Assembly: GCA_002440885.1 (NCBI GenBank) | Contig: DJVY01000160.1 | Location: 1-8,700, forward strand | Direction: 5' to 3' | Length of the DNA stretch: 8,700 nt | Origin: Bacteroidales bacterium UBA6244 | GTDB lineage: Bacteria; Bacteroidota; Bacteroidia; Bacteroidales; F082 | Shown here: positions 1 through 6,368 of the stretch, in pieces | Layout of the letters: each line of letters starts with the position of its first letter | Numbering within the stretch: the first letter of the stretch is position 1 | Notes under the pieces: generated by a model | Database searches by the model: none | What the model was told of the DNA's origin: nothing | The model's input: only the letters and a program-made list of their open reading frames with translations | Position numbers and translations under genes: made by a program

Positions 1-923
1 TCAATTTCATCCAATAAGGCGTTCCATTCTTCTTCGGTCATGTCGTCTTCCTTTACAGCGATTTCTTCCGGATCGGGAAACATGTCGGACGCTTCAATCA
101 CTTCGCAGTCAAATTCTTTGGGCACTGCAAAATACTCTTCCGAAACGGGAACATCTATGCTGATGCTGGTGGCTGTTTCTACCTCTTTGCCCACCTGCGA
201 TTTCAGGGTTAATCCCTTCCACACCCAGATTCTGCTTTTTCCCTGTTTCCAGATATCACATTCCTTTCCTGAAATGGTTTCTTGCCCGATGATTTCATAT
301 CCCATATGTATCAGTATATTGCGTCCGGTTTCTTCCCAATCGCGGTTGGGATTGGCCAGCCAATAGGCCGCCGGGTTGTGCATCCTGACGGCGCTTTTGC
401 TTTCGTAGTCGATGCTGATCATGTCGCTTCCAACAAGTATCACGGTGGATTTTTTATCGGATTTACGCTCTTTAATCACCTCGTATGTTGCATATTTATA
501 TCCACCACGGTCGATATAAAGGGTTTTATTGCCTTCGTCAGATCCTTCGAGTTGATACTCCACGATGGCCGATTCAAAGCCATATCTTCTGTAGTCATCC
601 GGATTTTTGCTGGCTACATCGGCTTCGTATCCCTCTACAAATTCGCCGTATTTTTGAAGACCCATTAAGGTATATTCCTCCCCCTTTTTCTCGGCTTCTT
701 CAGCTTTTTGCAATCCGGGCTCAGCGGCTTCTGCTGCTTTGTCCAAACCTTTATCGGCCTCTTCCATGCCTTTGTCTTCGGCTTTTTCTACTCCCTTTTT
801 GGCTTCTTCTTCACCTTTTTTTTCGTACTGGCTTCTGATTTTACTCTGTATGCCAAACTGGGCTTGCGTTGTTGTGGACAGGGACATGACAAACAACATG
901 GCCAGAACAAGAATTTTTTTCAT
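1..923 (-). CDS. Exported protein with 11-residue helical repeats and an unnamed C-terminal family domain (3' end missing)
   Basis: The frame is open from the ATG at 921-923 to the left edge, giving 307 complete codons and no stop, so the C-terminus is missing. Residues 1-22 form a Sec signal peptide (MKKI, hydrophobic core, TTQA-Q) without a lipobox Cys. Residues about 30-85 are very rich in Lys, Glu and Ala with Gly at 37, 59, 70 and 81, an 11-residue periodicity predicting a long amphipathic helix. Residues 116-268 align with the protein at 5126-5695: shared S-A-x3-Y-x3-G near 118-127, G-Y-x3-G-Q-x-T-I at 208-217, Cys222, and W-K-G-L-x-L-K-S at 235-242. The tail after 270 is acidic. Function is unknown. 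I recognise the WKG-x2-LK pattern from uncharacterised exported Bacteroidota proteins but cannot name a Pfam family reliably. The ATG is the only start placing the signal peptide at the N-terminus; no Shine-Dalgarno sequence is visible. Confidence 0.9.
   Translation of the reverse strand, partial: MKKILVLAMLFVMSLSTTTQAQFGIQSKIRSQYEKKGEEEAKKGVEKAEDKGMEEADKGLDKAAEAAEPGLQKAEEAEKKGEEYTLMGLQKYGEFVEGYEADVASKNPDDYRRYGFESAIVEYQLEGSDEGNKTLYIDRGGYKYATYEVIKERKSDKKSTVILVGSDMISIDYESKSAVRMHNPAAYWLANPNRDWEETGRNILIHMGYEIIGQETISGKECDIWKQGKSRIWVWKGLTLKSQVGKEVETATSISIDVPVSEEYFAVPKEFDCEVIEASDMFPDPEEIAVKEDDMTEEEWNALLDEI
684..815 (-). repeat. Four hendecad (11-residue) repeats within the exported protein
   Basis: Codons 37-80 divide into four 11-residue units starting at residues 37, 48, 59 and 70, with a fifth partial unit at 81. 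Each starts with Gly or Ala and is otherwise mostly Lys, Glu, Asp and Ala (for example GLDKAAEAAEP followed by GLQKAEEAEKK). The period is seen directly. Hendecad repeats are known in right-handed coiled coils and LEA-type helices; a spacer or surface-binding helix here is inference. Confidence 0.7.
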
Positions 924-958
924 GTTTATGCTATTTCTTAAATGTTTCATTTTTATTT

Positions 959-972
959 ACTCAAGTTTCGCA
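959..972 (+). repeat. Left terminal inverted repeat of the MITE-like element
   Basis: ACTCAAGTTTCGCA, an exact 14/14 reverse complement of 1226-1239. Pairing does not extend in either direction beyond these 14 bases. Confidence 0.8.
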
Positions 973-1028
973 TGTAATTTTTTGAGCTATTATATATGAT
1001 AGTCAATAAAATATGATTATATTTTAAC

Positions 1029-1124
1029 CTTCGTGTCACTTCGTGGCTTCTTTGTGGTTCTTCGTGACATAGCTAATAAGTTGTTACACAGAGGTTCACA
1101 AAGAAGTCACAGAGGTCCACAGAG
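1029..1124. repeat. Imperfect palindrome built from a ladder of CTTYGTG / CACARAG heptamers
   Basis: The left arm has four heptamers (CTTCGTG or CTTTGTG) starting at 1029, 1039, 1050 and 1060; the right arm has four inverted ones (CACAGAG or CACAAAG) starting at 1087, 1097, 1108 and 1118. Both arms use spacings of 10, 11 and 10, so the 38-nt arms pair in register across a 20-nt loop, with 25 of 38 positions matching by direct comparison. A perfect 10-bp core (CTTCTTTGTG at 1047-1056, inverse at 1097-1106) lies in the stem. Such heptamer repeats are common between genes in Bacteroidota. A role as transcript end, protein-binding array or nested mobile repeat is inference. Confidence 0.75.
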
Positions 1125-1225
1125 AAAATTTCGGTTTAGGAATGGAATCGGTAATTAACAGTATTTCAATTTCATTTATGTTTGATAACAATTTAATTAT
1201 CTGATTTTCACTAAATAGGTTTAAC

Positions 1226-1239
1226 TGCGAAACTTGAGT
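1226..1239 (-). repeat. Right terminal inverted repeat of the MITE-like element
   Basis: TGCGAAACTTGAGT, the exact inverse of 959-972. Its last base is also the last base of the minus-strand stop codon at 1239-1241. Confidence 0.8.
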
Positions 1240-3737
1240 TATTTATTTACAGAGAATGTATAAATATCAGAACCTTGTCCGACAGTATACCCCAGATAAG
1301 GTCCACGGAAGAACACTTTTTTCATGGCCATGATGGTGGTAGCCAGGTCCATGGGCATCCAGGTGTGTCCTCCATCCTGTGTGTGGTATAGCTTGGTGTG
1401 GGTGATGTCTCCTACATCGATGGCGTCGACGGTTGCATAGCCTTCTTCCGAACTAAGCATCCAAATGGAACCAAAATTGTAGGCCGCTTCAACATTCACT
1501 TTTTCCCAGCTTCGTCCACCATCGGTTGTAATCAAAACCACGGCATATCCCTGACTTTCATGTCCTACGAGCCAGCCTTTGTTTTCGTCCAGAAAAAATG
1601 CTCCGTAAATGTTATCATCACGGGTGATTCCGGAGGCGTTTAACTCAAGTGATTCCCAGTTTAACCCACCGTTATCGGAAAGCATAAGGTATTGACGTAA
1701 TGGGTTTTCCTGATCTTTTAGGTTGAAAACAATGCCCTTTTCATTTCTGAAATACACGCCAGGACTGGTGGGCATGTCATCATAATAGTATGGAATACCG
1801 ATTGTTTTAACAGGCTGGAAATCGCCTGAGGAGGCGTTGGCCAGTCGGATCTGATAGGCTTCTTCATAGTTATAAATGCCTGTGGCCACCAAATATCCGG
1901 CATTGCTCAGCGCTAAGCCAGTGACCCAGAAATTGTTGAAGGTTAGGCCGCCATTGCCTGGAGGAGAGCTTTGCCAGGTGATATCATTCCAGCTCGAGGA
2001 GGTGATTACTCTGCCGGTAAAGGTTCGGGTCAGAATATCGTTTTCGTTCAGAAAAATGATTTGTTCCATCCTCTCGGGGAAACTCTCGGGGGCAATATTT
2101 TGCCAGTTTTGGCCTCCATCTGTTGTGTGTAACATATATCCATAGATTCCATATCCCGTACCCCCCGTCATCCAACCTTCGTCTGCGCTGGCGAAAAACA
2201 CATCGGTGTTCATGGTTTCGTTATTTTGACCCAAGTGGCTCAAATCAACTACTTCCCAAATGGCATTTAGCAAGCTCACAGTGATGGTGTCGGAGGCCAC
2301 AACCAGTCCGCCGATGAGCTCGTTAACTATCAGCGTGTGTTCTCCATAACCTGACGTAGCGGTGTTCCAGACGTATTCCCAGGGTTCTTGAGTCAGGGTG
2401 CTAAGCACCGCGCCATCGAGCAGAAATTCGATCTGGGTGGGACTGGGGCCACTAACCCGTGCTTTAAGCGTGGTTTGGCTACCCAAAGCTATCCAGTCGC
2501 CGTCGCCGGGTGACTCAAAATAGATGCCTGTAGTCATGGGTTCATTTTCAAGGTGCATCAGGGTTTTCTCAAACAGACAGAAATCAGTACTCCACTCATC
2601 TTCAAATAATAAGACATCTACCCGTATGCCTACTTCTGACTTAACGCCCACCTTATAATCCAATGTCCAGTTTTCTGTTCCGGTATGTAGTTCGGCTTCG
2701 AGTAGCGAGCAGGCCGTAACATTGGTAAAAGGACCGGCCACACCATACAACAGCAGGCTGATTTCGGGACCTACGTTGGCTTCCATGTTCATCGAAATAT
2801 CGAGTTCGGGAGGGTAATAATCGGTGGTAAACGTTTTTTCTTTGATGGTACTCCATCCTTCCGAAGAAGTATAGCGTGTGCCAAGTCGTCCGCTGAAAGC
2901 TTCAGAAGCTCCAACAGTGAATTCAGCGGTAAGCATACCGTCGACACCAACAAACAGTTGTATCTTAGGAACAAATACAACGGGAACCGGGCCTATGGCG
3001 AACGTCCAGGGCTCGAAATAGAAAGTGGCCACCGGAATGCGTTGATTGATTGAAGCTCCATAGTGCGAAACCACATTGATTGTAGCACTTTGGCTTATTT
3101 CAACACCCGACTCGAAAAGCTCAATGGTGACTTCAGGTGGCAGACAAAGAATGCAGTAATCCCAGGTGAAGTTAAAAAACACGCCCATATCGAGTGACGT
3201 AGCACCATGCACCGTCACCTGATCGGTTCCACTGCCAAAGGTAAGGTCGTAGTCCATGTCAAAGACGGTGAAATCTGTATTCTTTAGCGATTTCAGTTTA
3301 ACCCCGTCGGCCAGTTCCATGCGCGCAATCTGGCTTGTTTTCAGTAGTCCGCTGTTAAAATCAATGCTGCCTTTAAGCACGGCTTCGGTGAGTCCGGCCT
3401 GTGTGGTGAACACCATTGTTTCTCCTTTGCCTGTTTCGATGCTTGTGACTTTTCGCAGGTAGCCATATTGTGCAAACTCCGACGCACTATCCACCAGAAT
3501 GTCTCCCACTTTTAAATCACTTATAAGTCCGCTTTCACCTGAAAAGGTAAAAGTATAGTTAGTGGTGTCAAGGCCGGAAATGGCCGAACGGGTTTCTGCA
3601 TCCATCACCTTGGTGATATCGGCCACAATAATTTCTGTTGGCTCAGGTTCAGGCTCGGGATCGGTTGTTTTCTTTTTGCAGGCAAAAGGAGAGATGAGAA
3701 TGCCGAGGGCAAGGAAAATCAGCAGTAGCTTTTTCAT
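1239..3737 (-). CDS. Large exported lipoprotein with an Ig-like domain and Asp-box (BNR/Ycf48-like) propeller repeats
   Basis: This 832-residue protein starts with a lipoprotein signal (MKKLLLIFL to P-F-A-C) placing the lipidated residue at Cys20, followed by KKK and an acidic Pro-Glu linker (26-35). Residues about 36-400 are strand-rich and unrecognised, with a C-x2-C pair at 195/198 and further Cys at 343 and 387. Residues about 403-490 resemble a bacterial Ig-like domain (S-P-x-D-G-D, then F-L-L-D-G, then W-N-T). Residues about 492-832 carry Asp-box motifs: TTDGGQNW at 538, SDNGGLNW at 687, TTDGGRSW at 737 and TQDGGHTW at 786, each associated with G-W/Y-x-V/T-G segments as in Ycf48-like propellers. 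Asp-box propellers bind glycans or act as assembly scaffolds, but no sialidase catalytic set is visible, so binding is likelier than hydrolysis. It lies 121 nt downstream of the PQQ-propeller gene. Outer-membrane or surface location is inferred. Confidence 0.9.
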   Translation of the reverse strand: MKKLLLIFLALGILISPFACKKKTTDPEPEPEPTEIIVADITKVMDAETRSAISGLDTTNYTFTFSGESGLISDLKVGDILVDSASEFAQYGYLRKVTSIETGKGETMVFTTQAGLTEAVLKGSIDFNSGLLKTSQIARMELADGVKLKSLKNTDFTVFDMDYDLTFGSGTDQVTVHGATSLDMGVFFNFTWDYCILCLPPEVTIELFESGVEISQSATINVVSHYGASINQRIPVATFYFEPWTFAIGPVPVVFVPKIQLFVGVDGMLTAEFTVGASEAFSGRLGTRYTSSEGWSTIKEKTFTTDYYPPELDISMNMEANVGPEISLLLYGVAGPFTNVTACSLLEAELHTGTENWTLDYKVGVKSEVGIRVDVLLFEDEWSTDFCLFEKTLMHLENEPMTTGIYFESPGDGDWIALGSQTTLKARVSGPSPTQIEFLLDGAVLSTLTQEPWEYVWNTATSGYGEHTLIVNELIGGLVVASDTITVSLLNAIWEVVDLSHLGQNNETMNTDVFFASADEGWMTGGTGYGIYGYMLHTTDGGQNWQNIAPESFPERMEQIIFLNENDILTRTFTGRVITSSSWNDITWQSSPPGNGGLTFNNFWVTGLALSNAGYLVATGIYNYEEAYQIRLANASSGDFQPVKTIGIPYYYDDMPTSPGVYFRNEKGIVFNLKDQENPLRQYLMLSDNGGLNWESLELNASGITRDDNIYGAFFLDENKGWLVGHESQGYAVVLITTDGGRSWEKVNVEAAYNFGSIWMLSSEEGYATVDAIDVGDITHTKLYHTQDGGHTWMPMDLATTIMAMKKVFFRGPYLGYTVGQGSDIYTFSVNK

Positions 3738-3789
3738 TATTTTGACTTTTGAAAGGGTTTATTGAAGCACTTTTTCAATGGCATAAAGT

Positions 3790-3845
3790 CATGCTGAACG
3801 CAGCCGGAAACCTCCAAAAGGAGATACTTTGCTGCGTCCGGCATG
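3790..3845. repeat. REP-like nested palindrome between the two lipoprotein genes
   Basis: CATGCTGAACGCAGC (3790-3804) and GCTGCGTCCGGCATG (3831-3845) are inverse copies matching at 13 of 15 positions; the two differences are transitions. Inside is a perfect small hairpin, CTCC-AAAA-GGAG (3812-3823). The GTCATGCTGAAC start resembles dispersed palindromic repeats I associate with Bacteroidota genomes. It follows the 3859-5115 gene by 13 nt. No U-tract follows on the minus strand, so it is not a canonical intrinsic terminator; it could protect the 3' end of the upstream mRNA or lower expression of the downstream lipoprotein. Confidence 0.7.
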
Positions 3846-3858
3846 AAATGGAGACTTA

Positions 3859-5115
3859 TTATCTCGAACAGGTATTTCCGTAATCACCGTAAACCTTAGG
3901 CCAACCACTGGTTGCCAACCCATGGCCGTCTCCTTTGAAGCATCTTACCACACTCTGTTCGGCAGAAACGCTGATGATGTTTCCTTCGTGGGTAAGAACA
4001 GGTGGATGCAGGTTGCCGTACTCTGTGCCGGCTTCTGTTTCGGCGTTTTCTTTCCAGTTTAACGTCCCGTTTGATTTCACAGAATACAATCCAAACAACT
4101 GCCCATCGTAGAAGTCGCCATTTGATGACAGAACGGGCGCGGTTTGGAATGAAGGATTTACAAGCCATCCGTCATTGATGTCGGTTTCCCATTCCATGAT
4201 TCCGGCATGGCTGTATTTTACCAAATTTCCGTTGCCAATAACAATGGAATTGTCGGAGGTTAAGATGATTCCGCTATAACTGTTGTAGAAATCGTCGCCG
4301 AGATTAATTTCATTTACAAGTTGTCCGGAACGTGATATTATTTCAATTTTGGTGTCATTGCGCAGATAGATGTTATCATCGGTTCCAAAAACAACATTAA
4401 ACGCATCAAAATAGCCTCGTTGTCCCCGAACACTTTTTCCTTCCATCAATTGGTATGCCCATACCGAATCGCATGAAGTTCCGTTGTCGTCGTAGCGATA
4501 CAAATAATCTCCGTCGGTAAAATACAACTCATTGGCTATTGAACTGATGGAATAGGCTGAACCCATCGTTGGGCCTTGTTTTATCCAAAGTTCGTTGCCA
4601 TCAAAATCGAGTGCCAGGAGGTAACCATAAAAAAACTGACCTGTCGACAAATACACTTTGTTGTTGTTCACGGCTACCTGGAGCATCCATTCGAAATCGT
4701 ATTCAGCCGTGTAGTCCTTGCTCCACAATGTGTTACCGCTTGAAGCCTGCAGGCAGTGAAGGCCTATCGGGTTCTCGGTAACGGCAAACACTTTACCGTC
4801 GGCATAGGTAACTTTTTCGGTGGAAGTACCCGAAAATTCTTTTTTCCACAATTCGTTGCCGTTTTTGTCGAGGGCAAAAACCAATACCCCATTACCGTCT
4901 TCTTTCACCATGGAGAAATAGATGTTGTCGTTTTCGTCGATGGCCGGAATAATATCCGAAAGCCCACCATTACCTGTTTCGTAGCTCCAGAGCACAGGAT
5001 GCTCGCCGGTGGAGGGGGTTGGATCAGGGATGAGGGGATTGTCCTTTTTTTCGCATGAGGTAATCATAAAAGCCATGAAGGCTGTAATGAATAATAAATT
5101 GACTAACTTTTTCAT
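3859..5115 (-). CDS. Exported PQQ-type beta-propeller lipoprotein
   Basis: This 418-residue protein starts with a lipoprotein signal ending I-T-S-C, giving a lipidated Cys21, then a short Pro-rich linker (28-40). The rest is one propeller. About eight blade signatures, each a short strand then D/N-G or S-G then a W- or N-containing strand, start near residues 78, 119, 166, 205, 257, 298, 343 and 390. Clear examples are L-D-x-N-G-N-E-L-W-K (82-91), L-D-F-D-G-N-E-L-W (169-177) and S-N-G-T-L-N-W (348-354). The C-terminal G-W-P-K-x3-D-Y-G-N-T (404-415) resembles the closing segment often seen in such propellers. No quinone-dehydrogenase catalytic residues are recognisable, so a BamB-like scaffold or binding role is likelier than an enzyme. 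The ATG lies 10 nt after the stop of the upstream gene, suggesting co-transcription. Confidence 0.9.
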   Translation of the reverse strand: MKKLVNLLFITAFMAFMITSCEKKDNPLIPDPTPSTGEHPVLWSYETGNGGLSDIIPAIDENDNIYFSMVKEDGNGVLVFALDKNGNELWKKEFSGTSTEKVTYADGKVFAVTENPIGLHCLQASSGNTLWSKDYTAEYDFEWMLQVAVNNNKVYLSTGQFFYGYLLALDFDGNELWIKQGPTMGSAYSISSIANELYFTDGDYLYRYDDNGTSCDSVWAYQLMEGKSVRGQRGYFDAFNVVFGTDDNIYLRNDTKIEIISRSGQLVNEINLGDDFYNSYSGIILTSDNSIVIGNGNLVKYSHAGIMEWETDINDGWLVNPSFQTAPVLSSNGDFYDGQLFGLYSVKSNGTLNWKENAETEAGTEYGNLHPPVLTHEGNIISVSAEQSVVRCFKGDGHGLATSGWPKVYGDYGNTCSR

Positions 5116-5125
5116 TTAGATAGTT

Positions 5126-5695
5126 TTAGTTGTTATGAATTGATTTTTTTAGATAGAAAACCGAGTCGGGAGGTGAACCCGATTGAATGCTGGTGGCCTC
5201 GGTATTAATTGAAACGATTGATAAATTGAGGGTTGATTTTAGCACTAAGCCTTTCCACAGGCAAATGGTGTCGCCCATAAGGGTGTAATTAATGCACGGC
5301 TTTTGCAGGATTGTACACTGGCCGGCTTCCTGATAGCCCAACTTTTTCAATAATTCACTGTTATATACAGGGTTTATTATGGAGTTGGTAAAGAGATTTT
5401 CTGATGAGCCATCGGGGGAATCACTATTTTCTGTTTTCTCTGTTTGCACGTGGTTGTCGATATACAAATCGTGGTAACGGTTGATGATTTCAAATCCTGC
5501 TGAATCCCGGTAGTTGGTGGTCTGCAATGACCTTTTTGCCCCATAGTCGTCGAAACACAAAACCGAGTTCGCTTTTATTGAACCTGTGTGTTCGTAAAAG
5601 ATTGTGGCCGACCGGATCTCGAAAGGCTGAGCTTCCTGAGCGGTGGTTTCTGCCAGAAAGAATAACAAGAAATAGGTCGGCCACAGCTTTTTCAC
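5126..5695 (-). CDS. Small exported protein of an unnamed Bacteroidota family, paralogue of the gene at 1-923
   Basis: The product is 189 residues, starting at GTG (5693-5695); no in-frame ATG lies nearby and the GTG gives the MKKL signal peptide seen in its neighbours. Residues 1-22 are a Sec signal (cleavage near T-T-A-Q) with no lipobox. The mature part matches residues 116-268 of the protein at 1-923: S-A-x3-Y-x3-G at 29-38, G-Y-x3-G-Q-x-T-I at 120-129, Cys134, L-W-K-G-L-x-L-K-S at 146-154, and A-T-S-I at 167-170. It lacks the hendecad helix and long acidic tail of that paralogue. It begins 8 nt after the beta-barrel gene stop and ends 10 nt before the PQQ-propeller lipoprotein, so a single transcript is likely. 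Function is unknown; a periplasmic partner of the beta-barrel or propeller is inferred from position only. Confidence 0.88.
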   Translation of the reverse strand: MKKLWPTYFLLFFLAETTAQEAQPFEIRSATIFYEHTGSIKANSVLCFDDYGAKRSLQTTNYRDSAGFEIINRYHDLYIDNHVQTEKTENSDSPDGSSENLFTNSIINPVYNSELLKKLGYQEAGQCTILQKPCINYTLMGDTICLWKGLVLKSTLNLSIVSINTEATSIQSGSPPDSVFYLKKSIHNN

Positions 5696-5703
5696 GGTTG
5701 CGA

Positions 5704-6252
5704 TTATTTCAGCATGAATGTAACGCCGAACTTTACCGACGAAAGCGTTCCGTAGCCTACTTCGGCAAACAGCCCGAAGCCGTTTTTCATCATCATGCGG
5801 CCACCTACAAAGGCTTCAACATAGGGCGAAAGGCGTCCTTCACGTTCAATGTCGTTGGTGTTATCATCCCAGTCGTAGTCCGACCACAATCTGATGCCGG
5901 CACCAACGCCACCGTAAGCATCCCATTTATCGCTGGCGAATGTGTGTAAATGCCAGCTTGCACGTGGTCCGATGGTTAGTTGGTGGTAATTGTAGCTTTC
6001 GTCGAGCCAAACGCTGCTGTAGCTATAGCTCGAATATTTATAGGCCACGATACCACCTACCGAAACCAATCCAACATCTCCCGTGGGTATTATACCCAGT
6101 TCACCACTCACATTCACCGATGGGATAAAGCCATCGGCAGATAAGAGCCCGATACCCGCATTTAATGCCAGTGCTCCATTGTTAAAAACATGCTGCGAAT
6201 AAGTAACCATGCTGATTATCGCAAACAAAACGATTAAAGTTAACTTTTTCAT
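5704..6252 (-). CDS. Small outer-membrane beta-barrel protein
   Basis: This 182-residue protein has a signal peptide (MKKLTLIVLFAIISM, cleavage near T-Y-S-Q at 17-20) and then about eight alternating amphipathic strands: near 26-36, 42-54, 61-73, 90-102, 111-123, 141-153, 157-166 and 172-181. The pattern I-G-P-R-x-S-W-H-L (94-102) followed by K-W-D-A-Y-G-G-V-G-A-G (109-119) is familiar from small Bacteroidota outer-membrane barrels, where it reads roughly iGaR-x2-yHf and kwDpYaG-x-g-G. It ends in a short aromatic-containing strand (V-K-F-G-V-T-F). It starts the three-gene run and follows the regulator by 116 nt. An eight-stranded barrel is inferred from strand count; there is no periplasmic OmpA peptidoglycan-binding domain, and any ligand is unknown. 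Confidence 0.87.
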   Translation of the reverse strand: MKKLTLIVLFAIISMVTYSQHVFNNGALALNAGIGLLSADGFIPSVNVSGELGIIPTGDVGLVSVGGIVAYKYSSYSYSSVWLDESYNYHQLTIGPRASWHLHTFASDKWDAYGGVGAGIRLWSDYDWDDNTNDIEREGRLSPYVEAFVGGRMMMKNGFGLFAEVGYGTLSSVKFGVTFMLK

Positions 6253-6368
6253 AAGGTTTAAATATTAATTGATAGTGTGTTTAAATTTGTGGCAAAACAA
6301 CTACCTTTAGCTTGTTTGGGGCTCACCCTTTCGGGTGATATTTGAAAAAAATGCTTGTTTATCGGGGT
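6253..6368 (-). promoter_or_regulatory. Intergenic leader of the exported-protein cassette
   Basis: This 116-nt AT-rich gap is the widest between the phosphofructokinase and the three-gene run, so it is the likeliest site for a promoter driving that run. No convincing minus-strand match to the Bacteroidota promoter (TTG, about 19-nt spacer, TAnnTTTG) was found. The gap contains the hairpin at 6323-6338. Confidence 0.3.
6323..6338 (-). other. Perfect 6-bp hairpin with a GAAA tetraloop
   Basis: On the minus strand the sequence reads TCACCC-GAAA-GGGTGA: a perfect 6-bp stem closed by a GNRA loop, 31 nt after the regulator stop. The following bases are GCCCCAAAC, so the U-tract of an intrinsic terminator is absent. 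It could be an mRNA-stabilising or processing hairpin at the regulator 3' end, or part of the 5' leader of the downstream run. Confidence 0.5.

Larger units (their letters stand above)
959..1239. mobile_element. MITE-like non-coding element with 14-bp terminal inverted repeats
   Basis: Positions 959-972 (ACTCAAGTTTCGCA) and 1226-1239 (TGCGAAACTTGAGT) are perfect reverse complements enclosing about 280 bp with no credible ORF. The five bases outside each end are both TATTT (954-958 and 1240-1244), as expected of a target-site duplication, though this AT-rich word could match by chance. The right end supplies the last base of the TAA stop of the lipoprotein gene at 1239-3737; removing the element and one TATTT copy still leaves TAA, so insertion would not alter the protein. 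The interior holds a second, imperfect palindrome (1029-1124). The element fills most of the gap between the two genes. The alternative is a long-range RNA stem with no mobility history; no transposase is present. Confidence 0.5.

Noticed and set aside
40..999. Several overlapping plus-strand ORFs of 77-128 codons
   Set aside because: They lie antisense to the minus-strand exported protein, which alone has a signal peptide, an internal repeat and a paralogue in the window. Their translations are Phe/Cys/Ser-rich shadows without domain character.
1029..1124. CRISPR-like array
   Set aside because: The repeat units are only 7 bp, with 3-4 bp between them, and they switch orientation midway; there are no spacers of normal length and no cas genes.
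1239..3737. Sialidase assignment from the Asp-box motifs
   Set aside because: Asp boxes are structural and common in non-enzymatic propellers. I see no F/Y-R-I-P motif or arginine triad, and the G-W-x-V-G/T-x-D-G-G-x-W layout fits Ycf48-like repeats better.
3790..3845. Intrinsic terminator of the PQQ-propeller lipoprotein gene
   Set aside because: The stem is strong, but the minus-strand bases after it (GACTTTATGCC) are not a U-tract, so factor-independent termination is not supported.
3859..5115. PQQ-dependent alcohol or glucose dehydrogenase
   Set aside because: The protein is only 418 residues, has a lipoprotein anchor, and shows no quinone- or calcium-binding catalytic set or cytochrome domain; only the propeller repeat is shared.
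1239..5115. Type IX secretion C-terminal sorting domains on the two lipoproteins
   Set aside because: Neither C-terminus has the recognisable sorting pattern; both have an N-terminal lipidation site and end in propeller strands.
1..6252. Polysaccharide utilisation locus or defence island
   Set aside because: No SusC/SusD-like pair, carbohydrate-active enzyme, nuclease, helicase, NTPase or toxin-antitoxin pair is visible; every cassette protein is exported and built from non-catalytic repeats or barrels.
6282..6289. Plus-strand TAAATTTG, a perfect match to the Bacteroidota -7 box TAnnTTTG
   Set aside because: No TTG lies at the right distance upstream on the plus strand, and no credible plus-strand gene follows; likely a chance match in AT-rich sequence.
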